From the NCBI RefSeq assembly GCF_014218255.1, contig NZ_AP021872.1:434001-498000 (forward strand): a stretch of 64,000 nt of DNA. The letters are read 5' to 3'. Shown here in pieces: positions 1 to 8,347 of the stretch. Below the pieces are notes generated by a model that did no database searches, was not told the origin of the DNA, and saw nothing but the letters and a program-made list of their open reading frames with translations. The translations under genes and the position numbers were made by a program. How positions within the stretch are numbered: the first letter of the stretch is position 1; each line of letters begins with the position of its first letter. Origin of the DNA: Mycoavidus sp. B2-EB. Its GTDB lineage: Bacteria > Pseudomonadota > Gammaproteobacteria > Burkholderiales > Burkholderiaceae.

Positions 1-1
1 T

Positions 2-184
2 CAGCGCTTTATTTCTGAGTTACTCCTAGAAACGCGCGTGCTAGTCGTGCAGGGTACCGGATTTAATTGGCCAACCCCAGACCACTTCCGTGTCGTGTTT
101 TTGCCCAACCTTGACGATTTGCGCGAAGCCATCGAGCGTATAGCGCAGTTTCTGGATAAATACCGTAAGCAATATAAACGCTGA
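2..184 (+). CDS. alaA: Alanine-type PLP aminotransferase, C-terminal fragment
   Basis: The window opens inside a gene whose last 60 codons are visible before a TGA at 182-184. The fragment contains VVQGTGFNWPTPDHFRVV and then a helix ending in FLDKYRKQYKR. This matches the C-terminal end of AlaA-type pyruvate/glutamate aminotransferases, where a GT(A/G)FNWPxPDHFR segment carries the arginine that binds the substrate carboxylate. AlaA makes alanine from pyruvate and glutamate in the cytoplasm. The PLP lysine and N-terminal domain lie outside the window. The next gene, pyrF, is convergent, with 19 bases between the two stops. Assignment to AlaA rather than a close class I relative rests on this one motif. 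Confidence 0.75.
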   Translation, partial: QRFISELLLETRVLVVQGTGFNWPTPDHFRVVFLPNLDDLREAIERIAQFLDKYRKQYKR

Positions 185-203
185 TTGCGGGTCAGCAGAC
201 GGC

Positions 204-1034
204 TTATTTAGATGGACTGGGTCGACGATAGAGATTGATTGCAGCACGGGCTTCCCGTGCGGCTTGGCCCGCTGCGGCTGCAAAGTCATGGCTATTACTG
301 GCATATAAGATGGCGCGTGAGGAGTTAATTAACATGCCCAAACCTTGCGCGGTACGCCCAGCTTTGACCGTTGCGGCAATATCGCCCCCTTGCGCGCCAA
401 TGCCCGGAATGAGTAATGGCATATCGCCCACCATCTTGCGTACCGTGGCGATTTCATGCGGAAACGTAGCGCCTACGACTAGGCCAATCTGGCCATTTGT
501 ATTCCATTTCTGACTCGCATATTCGGCGACAATTTGATAAAGCGGGCGTCCGTTGCTGTTCAGAAACTGTAATTCGGAGCCACCTGGATTAGAGGTGCGG
601 CAAAGCACAATGACGCCTTTATCTTGATAGGCGAGATAGGGTTCAATTGAGTCAAAACCCATATAAGGGTTTACGGTTACGGCATCTGCTTGGTAGCGTG
701 TAAAAGCTTCGTGGGCATATTGCTGAGCTGTACTTCCAATGTCGCCGCGCTTTGCGTCGAGGATGACGGGTAATCCAGGATATTCGGTGTGAATATATGC
801 AATCAGTTGTTCGAGCTGAGTCTCTGCGCGATGCGCGGCAAAATAAGCAATTTGCGGCTTAAAGGCGCAAGCATAGGTTGCGCTTGCGTCGACAATGGCA
901 CGGCAGAATTCGAAAATTTTATCAGGCTTTCCCTTAAATGAAGCTGGAAAACGAGCGGGATCGGGGTCAAGACCAATACAGAGTAATGAATCATTACGCT
1001 GCCAGGCGTTTGTTAGGCTTTGAATAAAAGACAT
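204..1034 (-). CDS. pyrF: Orotidine 5'-phosphate decarboxylase
   Basis: PyrF decarboxylates OMP to UMP, the last step of de novo pyrimidine synthesis. The 276-residue product is longer than the roughly 230-residue E. coli type and fits the second OMP decarboxylase subfamily found in Burkholderia and mycobacteria. The catalytic signature [15 protein letters not shown] (about residue 90) contains the Asp-Lys-Asp network. An N-terminal CIGLDPD supplies the substrate aspartate, and [11 protein letters not shown] near residue 215 is the phosphate-binding loop. The ATG at 1034 is followed by the usual [10 protein letters not shown] start. It stands alone on the minus strand, so it is probably its own transcription unit; other pyrimidine genes lie 45 kb away. 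Confidence 0.95.
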   Translation of the reverse strand: MSFIQSLTNAWQRNDSLLCIGLDPDPARFPASFKGKPDKIFEFCRAIVDASATYACAFKPQIAYFAAHRAETQLEQLIAYIHTEYPGLPVILDAKRGDIGSTAQQYAHEAFTRYQADAVTVNPYMGFDSIEPYLAYQDKGVIVLCRTSNPGGSELQFLNSNGRPLYQIVAEYASQKWNTNGQIGLVVGATFPHEIATVRKMVGDMPLLIPGIGAQGGDIAATVKAGRTAQGLGMLINSSRAILYASNSHDFAAAAGQAAREARAAINLYRRPSPSK

Positions 1035-1171
1035 AGCAGAAATGGGGTTATATTAGGTTAACTGGCAGCATGATAACTTCTGTTCGGTGTTTGAGCCAGT
1101 ATGCAGCATCGAGGTGTATTGACGCAGATGGCTACCCAGTTTGCTCCGCAATAGCTCAGGCAAGGCCATGC

Positions 1172-1206
1172 AAAAATGCCGAGGTGACAATGTATCACCT
1201 CGGCAT
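1172..1206 (-). terminator. Rho-independent terminator of the 2-hydroxycarboxylate transporter gene
   Basis: A perfect 12-base inverted repeat (ATGCCGAGGTGA at 1176-1187 and its complement at 1195-1206) encloses a 7-base loop. Read on the minus strand the stem is followed directly by a run of T (A at 1172-1176 on the plus strand). It lies about 70 bases beyond the stop of the minus-strand transporter gene ending at 1274. Confidence 0.85.
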
Positions 1207-1273
1207 AGCACGCATAAAGTACGAGTGATTCTGGGGGGGCGCTATCGCTTAGCGCGGCTTGGAGAGATAGGAA

Positions 1274-2611
1274 TTAGGTTAAATTTCCTAATAATAAAAG
1301 AGCAATAGTGATCGTAAGCGCGCCGCCTAGGCGGGTCGCCATTTGGGCAAATGGCATAAGTTGCAAGCGATTAGAGGAAGTGAGGATCGCCACATCGCCA
1401 ATGCCGCCCATGCCACTATGGCAGGCATTAATAATCGCACCTTCAATCGGATACAAGCCAACCCAACGTCCTACAAAAAATCCCACGGAGGTTAGCGTCA
1501 GCACGGTAGCGACAATGGTGACAAGGTTCGCTAAATTGAAAGCCGCTAGCAGCTCGTTCCAAGGGGTGATGGTGATGCCAATGGCAAACAGCAGAGGATA
1601 GGTCACCGCCGTCGAGAAAAAGCGATAAACGGTGCGTGCGCCATCTTCTAATTTAGGTGAAACTGCGTAAGTGAGCTTGGCGAGCACTGCAAGAAAGAGC
1701 ATGGTGACTGGAGCGGGTAGGCCGGTTAACTTATGGGTAAGGATGCCTAAGATATACAGCATAATTGCGATCAGGCCAGCCGCCGCAATATTTTCCACCG
1801 GAGCCACACTATTGTTGTGATTTTTTAATAATTCTCCATCGTCTTCGGTATGTAAGCGCCCATTGCCGGTAAAATGAGTATAACGCTTACCGAGTTGATT
1901 CAATAAACCAGCGAAGATAATCGCGGTTAAATTGCCGAGCATAACTGCGGGTAAAACCTGCGCGAATAGCTGCTTTTGCGGCAGGTTCATAATATCAGCA
2001 TAGCCGAGTGTGAGAGGAATGGCGCCTTCACCGATGCCGCCGGCCATGATAGGAATCACAATATAAAAGAACGTGTGATGTGCGCCTAAGCCCAAGGCCA
2101 TGCCCGTGAGGGTGCCGACTATCGCCGCGGCGACAGAGCCAACCGCCAGCGGAATAAAGATTTTAGCGAAGCCTCTTAGAATTGTCAGGCGGTGCATGCC
2201 GAGGATACTGCCAACGACCACAGAGGCGATGAATAGATAAAGTATATTGGTCGTTTGCCAGAAGTCATTAATTGAGCTGACTAATTGGTTGGGCAGAAGT
2301 TGATAATAGACTAGGCAGGAGGGCAGAAAGGTGGTGACAATTACGGGGCCGCCGATTTGGCGTAGCACCGGAATGCGAGCACCCAGTTCGGCACATGTAA
2401 AGCCGAGCACGGTGAGCATCGCAATCATGATCGAAATGTCGTTTGGAATTTTTTGTAGAGCAAGCAAAATACTCAAACAAACAACAATAATGCAATATAC
2501 TGGCAACGGGATAATGCCGATGCGTTGATCCATGCGTTGGTGCCAATAGCTTGACCAGGACTTTTTGCGAGGCCGCAATAACTCAGTGCTGGCTAAGGAA
2601 GTTTGTTGCAT
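1274..2611 (-). CDS. 2-hydroxycarboxylate:cation symporter (CitS/CimH/MleP family), copy 1
   Basis: This is a 445-residue inner-membrane protein of the 2HCT family, which takes up citrate, malate or related 2-hydroxycarboxylates with Na+ or H+. The two family GGxG motifs are present in re-entrant loops: AGGIGEGAIPL near residue 190 and HSGMGGIGDVAIL near residue 400. QMATRLGGA follows, with the arginine that binds substrate carboxylate in CitS. The start was chosen at the ATG at 2611, which has GAGGAT 8-9 bases upstream; an in-frame ATG lies 25 codons earlier. A LysR gene is divergent across a 167-base gap and is the obvious candidate regulator. A close paralogue is at 22497. The substrate cannot be read from sequence. 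Confidence 0.9.
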   Translation of the reverse strand: MQQTSLASTELLRPRKKSWSSYWHQRMDQRIGIIPLPVYCIIVVCLSILLALQKIPNDISIMIAMLTVLGFTCAELGARIPVLRQIGGPVIVTTFLPSCLVYYQLLPNQLVSSINDFWQTTNILYLFIASVVVGSILGMHRLTILRGFAKIFIPLAVGSVAAAIVGTLTGMALGLGAHHTFFYIVIPIMAGGIGEGAIPLTLGYADIMNLPQKQLFAQVLPAVMLGNLTAIIFAGLLNQLGKRYTHFTGNGRLHTEDDGELLKNHNNSVAPVENIAAAGLIAIMLYILGILTHKLTGLPAPVTMLFLAVLAKLTYAVSPKLEDGARTVYRFFSTAVTYPLLFAIGITITPWNELLAAFNLANLVTIVATVLTLTSVGFFVGRWVGLYPIEGAIINACHSGMGGIGDVAILTSSNRLQLMPFAQMATRLGGALTITIALLLLGNLT

Positions 2612-2778
2612 CGTATGTATCCTCGTAATGCGACTTATTTTTGTTCTCGCACGATTTATTAAAATTACGAATTCGTTTAACCTCAATTTTGATACTGTAG
2701 TGACATAAGTGCTATCAATCTAATCATTTTTTCTTTAGGATTGATTCCATTTGGTTATTAAAGTTTTGAGAGCAATAT

Positions 2779-3729
2779 ATGCATACTGCGTTGTGTACTT
2801 TTCAAGCGCTTAGCAAGCAACTCAAATTTCGCCACTTGGTGTTACTCGACGCATTGGCGCAGACGAAAAATATGCGTATAGCCGCCGAGCGAATAAATGT
2901 AACACAGCCCGCTGCCACTAAAACGCTACACGATCTCGAAGAATTATTGGGTTTTTCTTTATTTGATAGATTACCGCGCGAAATGCGGCCCACTGAATTG
3001 GGCATGCTAGTGATTCGCTATGCACAGCGTGTGCTGAATGATTTAGAACGCTTCGTTGGCGAAATGAATGTTAAAAAAGATGGAGGGTATGGCTACCTTT
3101 CGATTGGCGCTATCTCGGCTTCTCTGGGGAATGTGGTTACCACTGCCATTAAAATCATCAAGCAGCGCCGCCCATTATTAACCGTTAGGCTTTTTGAACA
3201 GAGCAGCGATCAATTATTGGTTGGACTAGAGCAGAAAAAGTTTAATTTTATTGTGGGTCGCTTCACAGAAGCTCATCAAAGAAATATCTTTAATTTTGAG
3301 AGCTTGATCGACGAAACGCTGTGGGTAGTAGTGGATGGTCGGCATCCTTTGCTTAAGAAAAAGAAGATAAACATACATGAATTAAGAGATTGGCCGTGGA
3401 TTTTGCAGCCTCCTGCTAGCCCATCGCGACAGCTTCTTGAAGAAAGTTTCTCTCAAGCGGGAATCCCTATGCCAACGAATTTAACCGAGATGCCTTCGGT
3501 TTTTCCGGCGCTGCAGCTTTTGCAGTCGAGCAATATGATTGCTTTACAGTCGCGCTCGGCCGTGAGTGAATATGTCCGACGTGGGGTACTTGGGCGTTTG
3601 CCGATCGAATTTGGTCGTAGGATGAGTCCCTATGGGATTTTAGCCCGTAAAGATGAAACCTTATCTGAAAGTGCGCAAGAATTTGTTGCTACTTTGCACG
3701 AAGCCGTGCGTGAGATATGCGTGGAATAG
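2779..3729 (+). CDS. LysR-family transcriptional regulator, divergent from the 2HCT transporter
   Basis: This 316-residue regulator has a winged helix-turn-helix near residues 30-60 (MRIAAERINVTQPAATKTLH, then FDRLPREMRPTELG) and a C-terminal periplasmic-binding-like effector domain. The QPAATKTLHDLE form of the recognition helix resembles the PcaQ/GbpR branch of LysR proteins, which often sense aromatic acids or sugars. It starts 167 bases from the start of the transporter on the other strand. By the usual LysR pattern it would activate that gene from the shared intergenic region in response to the transported acid. The regulatory link is inferred from position. No T-N11-A box was assigned. 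Confidence 0.88.
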   Translation: MHTALCTFQALSKQLKFRHLVLLDALAQTKNMRIAAERINVTQPAATKTLHDLEELLGFSLFDRLPREMRPTELGMLVIRYAQRVLNDLERFVGEMNVKKDGGYGYLSIGAISASLGNVVTTAIKIIKQRRPLLTVRLFEQSSDQLLVGLEQKKFNFIVGRFTEAHQRNIFNFESLIDETLWVVVDGRHPLLKKKKINIHELRDWPWILQPPASPSRQLLEESFSQAGIPMPTNLTEMPSVFPALQLLQSSNMIALQSRSAVSEYVRRGVLGRLPIEFGRRMSPYGILARKDETLSESAQEFVATLHEAVREICVE

Positions 3730-3823
3730 GTGACTTGGTGGGCCATTTATTTCAAGCGTATGACCGTTAAATGCAGCAATATTGCACTTAATAGCATCAG
3801 CCCAATCTGGATAAAAAATTAAT

Positions 3824-4753
3824 ATGGATATTAAGGCGCTACGCTACTTCTTAGCGATGGTTGATTATGGCAGCTTAACCAAAGCCGCTGAAGTTGTGGG
3901 GGTGGCGCAACCTGCGCTCAGTCAGCAACTGACTGCTCTTGAAGCGGAATTCGATGTGCAGTTACTCCATCGTAGTTCTAAAGGTATTGCGCTCACTAAC
4001 GCAGGTAGGGTGCTTTATCGGCATGCATGTACGATTTTGCGGCAATTGTCTTTGGCGAGTGACGAGGTTAAATCAATCGGAGCAAAAGTTTCTGGTAAGG
4101 TCTCAATAGGATTGCCGCCTACGGTTGCTGCTCGACTTGTCATGCCATTGATTAAAACGGTACGAGAACGGTTCCCTGAGGTGTGCTTACAGATATTTGA
4201 AGGCTCGAATGAACAGATGCGAGCGCGCTTCTTTAATCAGCGCTTAGATTTTGTATTTCTGTTTCGCAATACCGGTAGCCAAACGCTTGAGGCGTTGCCA
4301 CTCGCACAGGAGGTATTGTCTCTCATTGGTTATCCGGAGCAACGTTTACTGCGCGCCGATCAACCTGGCGCAGCGCCGATTCTACCGATAGAAAACTTGG
4401 GTAGTTTGCCGTTAGTACTGCCGGCTAATTCACAAGAAGGGCTGCGCCATCAGATAGGGGAGATATTAGCGCAGAGAAATATTGGCGTTAATGTAGTCGT
4501 CGAGTTGGATTCTCTGAAATATTTACTACAGTGTGCACGGGAAGGCTTAGCGTGTACGATTTTGCCCACATCGGTTTTGGTCGGCGAATACGCCGATCTT
4601 CCGCACTACCAGATCCAACCCGAGATTAAAAGGCCGGTGTCTTTGTGTTGGCTAAGAAGCGCGCAATTGATGCCCGCGGCTCATGCGGTCAAGGAGGTTG
4701 TGCAAGAAATTACCGGCCAGCTTGTAAGTGCAGGAGAGTTGCTGAGTGTATAG
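3824..4753 (+). CDS. LysR-family regulator, Nac/Cbl-like
   Basis: This is a 309-residue LysR protein beginning MDIKALRYFLAMVDYGSLT, with the helix-turn-helix KAAEVVGVAQPALSQQLTAL at about residues 20-40 and the wing HRSSKGIALTNAG. The opening and the VAQPALSQQ helix are typical of the nitrogen-assimilation-control (Nac) type, a branch that also regulates many carboxylate catabolic operons. It is followed in the same direction, after about 190 bases, by an MFS anion transporter that it may control. Its close spacing behind the preceding LysR gene (94 bases) makes this a regulator-rich patch. The specific effector is unknown. Confidence 0.88.
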   Translation: MDIKALRYFLAMVDYGSLTKAAEVVGVAQPALSQQLTALEAEFDVQLLHRSSKGIALTNAGRVLYRHACTILRQLSLASDEVKSIGAKVSGKVSIGLPPTVAARLVMPLIKTVRERFPEVCLQIFEGSNEQMRARFFNQRLDFVFLFRNTGSQTLEALPLAQEVLSLIGYPEQRLLRADQPGAAPILPIENLGSLPLVLPANSQEGLRHQIGEILAQRNIGVNVVVELDSLKYLLQCAREGLACTILPTSVLVGEYADLPHYQIQPEIKRPVSLCWLRSAQLMPAAHAVKEVVQEITGQLVSAGELLSV

Positions 4754-4947
4754 CGCTTCTTTTGGGACGCGTGCAGAGCTTCACACACGGCAGGTTACTG
4801 GCTCTGCATGCCTGAGCCGTGCGGAAACAAAACAATTGATTTAATAAGCTATACTCACATAACGCTGAAATTCAGGGGATTTCGGATTATATTTCTTTCA
4901 AGCTGGATTTTATTTAGCTCTAAAACTAAATAGGAATGGAGACCAAT

Positions 4948-6252
4948 ATGTCTGATGGAAATATTGCTATGCATGCAGCGCCTAGTCATTTAGAGGCGCA
5001 AGCGTATAAGAAAGTGACGTTGCGACTGGTGCCTTTCCTGGTGCTCAGCTATTTGATTGCTTGGCTAGATCGCGTAAACGTTGGTTTTGCTAAGCTGCAA
5101 ATGTCGGCTGACCTGGGTTTTAGCGAGGCCATTTATGGCCTGGGCGCGGGGTTATTTTTTATTTCTTATTTTCTGGTTGAAATACCGAGTAATGTATTGC
5201 TGCACCGGCTTGGGGCGCGCCTTTGGATGGCGCGTATCATGATCTCCTGGGGCATTATCTCGGCAGCCATGATGTTTGCCAAAACTCCATTTACTTTTTA
5301 TGTTCTCCGTCTGCTGCTGGGTATTGCCGAGGCCGGATTTTATCCAGGCGTTATTTTATACCTCACTTATTGGTATCCATCCTATCGACGCGGCAAAATC
5401 CTAACGATTTTCACATTAGGCGCTCCGCTTTCAGGATTGATTGGCGCTCCTGTGTCGGGCTGGATTATGCAGAGCTTTAATGGCATATATAACCTGGCGG
5501 GTTGGCAATGGCTCTTTCTACTGGAAGGTATTCCCGCCATCTTTATTGGTTGCGCGGCGTTTTTCGTATTAACGGATCGAATTAGTCATGCAAAATGGCT
5601 CTCTACAGAGGAAAAAGATCTGCTTGCTCAGCGCATCCACGAAGATAGCGCACACAAACTGCCATACTCGTTTCGCACCGTGCTCACGAATGGCCGGGTT
5701 TGGTTTCTCACGTTCATTTATTTTTGCCTGATTATGGGTTTTTACACGGTTGGTTTCTGGTTGCCCACCATTATTCAATCTACCGGAGTTAAAAATCCAC
5801 TGCATATTGGACTGTTAACGGCGATTCCCTATCTAGCCGCAATGATTGCCTTACCATTGTTTGGGTATAGCGCGGATAAACATCGTGAAAGACGCTGGCA
5901 TCTTGTCTTGGCTTGTATGATGGGTGGTTTGGGACTCATCACCAGCGTTGTTTGGAGTCATAGTGTAGTGATTACGATCTGTGGCATGACGATTGCTGCT
6001 ATGGGAGTGATGAGCTCGTTGCCGCTTTTCTGGAGTTTGCCCACCTCCTTTTTGGGTGGCATTGCAGCCGCAACGGGGATTGGGCTTATCAATTCGTTCG
6101 GTAACCTGGGCGGCTTTGTCAGTCCGTATGTCATTGGCTTCATTAAAGACTTAACGCACAGCATGGATATTGGTCTGTGTATTATGGCCTCAATGCTTTT
6201 CTTGGCGGCTGTGCTCACTCTGATGGTGCCTGCGAAGCTGGTCAATCGTTAA
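4948..6252 (+). CDS. MFS transporter, anion:cation symporter family
   Basis: This 434-residue protein has 12 predicted membrane segments and belongs to the anion:cation symporter branch of the major facilitator superfamily (tartrate, phthalate, glucarate and 4-hydroxyphenylacetate permeases). Family marks are YLIAWLDRVNVGFAKLQM in the first segment, the D-R-x-N pair before helix 2, and GIAEAGFYPGVILYLTYWYP with YRRGK in the first half. The ATG at 4948 was chosen because GGAGA ends 5 bases upstream; the in-frame ATG at 4936 has its only purine-rich stretch directly abutting it. The LysR gene before it suggests induction by the transported carboxylate. The substrate is not determined. Confidence 0.88.
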   Translation: MSDGNIAMHAAPSHLEAQAYKKVTLRLVPFLVLSYLIAWLDRVNVGFAKLQMSADLGFSEAIYGLGAGLFFISYFLVEIPSNVLLHRLGARLWMARIMISWGIISAAMMFAKTPFTFYVLRLLLGIAEAGFYPGVILYLTYWYPSYRRGKILTIFTLGAPLSGLIGAPVSGWIMQSFNGIYNLAGWQWLFLLEGIPAIFIGCAAFFVLTDRISHAKWLSTEEKDLLAQRIHEDSAHKLPYSFRTVLTNGRVWFLTFIYFCLIMGFYTVGFWLPTIIQSTGVKNPLHIGLLTAIPYLAAMIALPLFGYSADKHRERRWHLVLACMMGGLGLITSVVWSHSVVITICGMTIAAMGVMSSLPLFWSLPTSFLGGIAAATGIGLINSFGNLGGFVSPYVIGFIKDLTHSMDIGLCIMASMLFLAAVLTLMVPAKLVNR

Positions 6253-6315
6253 TCAATTTGAGCTTAAGGAAAGGGCTAGCGGTACAATCTTGGTTTTCTT
6301 AGAACGACTGCCGCT

Positions 6316-8220
6316 ATGCCACTTTTTTCTATTACCGGTGCCCAACTCGCGTTTGGGCACGTGGCGCTGCTGGATCGCGCCGATTTCTCAATCGAAACCA
6401 ATGAGCGGGTTGGCCTGATTGGCCGCAATGGGGCCGGCAAATCATCGCTGCTGAAAATCGTGGCGCAGTTGATTGTGCCTGATGATGGGGTGAGCGCGCG
6501 GCAGCAGGGTCTAGTCACGGCGTATGTGCCGCAAGAACCGGTCTTCGCTGAGGGCGAAACGGTGTTTGAGGCCGTGGCCTCAGGGCTTGCCGCTGGCCGT
6601 GCGTTGCTTGACAAATTTAACGCTGTGACTACGCAGTTGGCTGAAATCCAAGAAGCGGACCAACATGATGCACTGCTAACGCAAATGACAAACCTGCAAG
6701 CCCAGCTGGATGCGGCTGATATATGGCAGTGGTCGGCCCGGGTTGAGACGCTTTTGACGCAGTTGGAGTTGGATGGCAAGGCGCTGGTGCAGGCTCTCTC
6801 GGGAGGTGGGCAAAAACGCGTTGCGCTGGGTGCCGCGCTGGTGGCGCGCCCGGATTTATTATTGCTTGACGAGCCCACCAATCATCTTGATTTCGCTGGC
6901 ATGCGCTGGCTTGAAGAGTTACTGATTGCACAGCGCGCCAGTGTCTTATTCATTACCCATGATCGGTCTTTTCTGGATCGAGTGGCGACCCGCATTGTTG
7001 AGTTGGATCGTGGCCGTTTACTCTCTTTCCCCGGTAATTTTGGTGCTTATCAGGTCCAAAAAGCACAGCAGCTAGAAATTGAGCGGATCGAGAATGCAAA
7101 ATTCGACAAATTACTCGCGCAGGAAGAAATCTGGATTCGTAAAGGGGTTGAAGCGCGCCGCACGCGTAGTGTAAGCCGGATTGGGCGCTTAGTTGAAATG
7201 CGCGCCGCCCGCGCTGAGCGGCGCTCAGTGCAAGGCAATCTCAAACTGAATGCCAGCCAAGCAGACAAATCAGGCAAGTTGGTGGCTGAGCTCAAAGAGG
7301 TATCTAAGCGCTATGGCACTCGTGTACTGATTAAAGATTTTTCAGTGACGGTGACGCGTGGCGACAGAATCGGTTTAATCGGTCCGAACGGAGCCGGCAA
7401 AACCACACTATTGAAGCTTATCCTAGGCACTGTGTCACCCGATCAAGGCCAGGCGCGTACTGGCACTCAGCTTCATATTGCGTATTTTGATCAAATGAGA
7501 GCGCAGCTTGATCCTGAGAAAAGCTTGCTTGAGACCATTAGTCCAGGCAGTGATTGGGTCGAGATCAATGGGAAAAAAAAGCATGTAATGAGTTATTTGG
7601 GGGATTTTCTATTTGCGCCTGAACGCGCGCGCTCACCGGTAAAATCCCTATCCGGTGGTGAACGTAACCGGCTGTTGCTGGCGCAACTCTTTGCCCGTCC
7701 ATCGAATGTATTGGTATTAGATGAACCAACCAATGATCTGGATATTCCCGCGCTTGAGTTGCTTGAGGAGTTACTTGGCGACTATGATGGCACCGTGTTA
7801 TTAGTGAGTCACGATCGCACCTTTTTAGACAATGTGGTGACCTCAGTCATTGTGGCCGAAGGCGATGGCGCGTGGCGTGAATATGTAGGTGGTTTTGCAG
7901 ATTGGCAGAGGCAGCATGCACGTGCAAGACCAAGTGCATCAGCCGGAACGCCTAAGAATACGGTGACTCCTGCATCCAAAGAGCGCCCGATACAGCGCGC
8001 GCTGAAACTGTCTTACAAGCAGCAGCAAGAGTTGAGTGCCTTACCTGCTAAGATCGCTGCGCTTGAAGCTGAACAAAAAGCCATCAACGAACAACTTGTA
8101 GAAGGCTCGATTTTTATGCAGGATGCACAGCAAGGCGCGCGGCTGGCCGAGCGTTATGCTGCGATAGAAGATGAATTGCTCGCGGCCCTTGAACGCTGGC
8201 AAGCGTTGGAAGCAAAATAG
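6316..8220 (+). CDS. uup: ABC-F ATPase Uup
   Basis: This is a soluble 634-residue protein with two ABC ATPase domains and no membrane segments. The first Walker A is GRNGAGKSS near residue 36 and the second is GPNGAGKTT near residue 356. The signature motifs are LSGGGQKR and LSGGERNR, and the Walker B strands LLLLDEPTNHLD and VLVLDEPTNDLD. A basic linker joins the domains, and the C-terminal 90 residues form the charged coiled coil typical of Uup. ABC-F proteins of this type act on the ribosome, and Uup also affects transposon excision and branched DNA. LSGGGQKR departs slightly from LSGGxxxR, as is normal for the first domain of Uup. Confidence 0.93.
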   Translation: MPLFSITGAQLAFGHVALLDRADFSIETNERVGLIGRNGAGKSSLLKIVAQLIVPDDGVSARQQGLVTAYVPQEPVFAEGETVFEAVASGLAAGRALLDKFNAVTTQLAEIQEADQHDALLTQMTNLQAQLDAADIWQWSARVETLLTQLELDGKALVQALSGGGQKRVALGAALVARPDLLLLDEPTNHLDFAGMRWLEELLIAQRASVLFITHDRSFLDRVATRIVELDRGRLLSFPGNFGAYQVQKAQQLEIERIENAKFDKLLAQEEIWIRKGVEARRTRSVSRIGRLVEMRAARAERRSVQGNLKLNASQADKSGKLVAELKEVSKRYGTRVLIKDFSVTVTRGDRIGLIGPNGAGKTTLLKLILGTVSPDQGQARTGTQLHIAYFDQMRAQLDPEKSLLETISPGSDWVEINGKKKHVMSYLGDFLFAPERARSPVKSLSGGERNRLLLAQLFARPSNVLVLDEPTNDLDIPALELLEELLGDYDGTVLLVSHDRTFLDNVVTSVIVAEGDGAWREYVGGFADWQRQHARARPSASAGTPKNTVTPASKERPIQRALKLSYKQQQELSALPAKIAALEAEQKAINEQLVEGSIFMQDAQQGARLAERYAAIEDELLAALERWQALEAK

Positions 8221-8347
8221 AATGGCGAAGATTTCACTTAAATTCTAAGCCAAGCGTTGTTTAATGAATGACAAACTCCCGCGCATCCAACGATAAAGTT
8301 TGCTTAAACATTTGTAAAAATACGCTACATTTTTATCCTTTTTCCTC

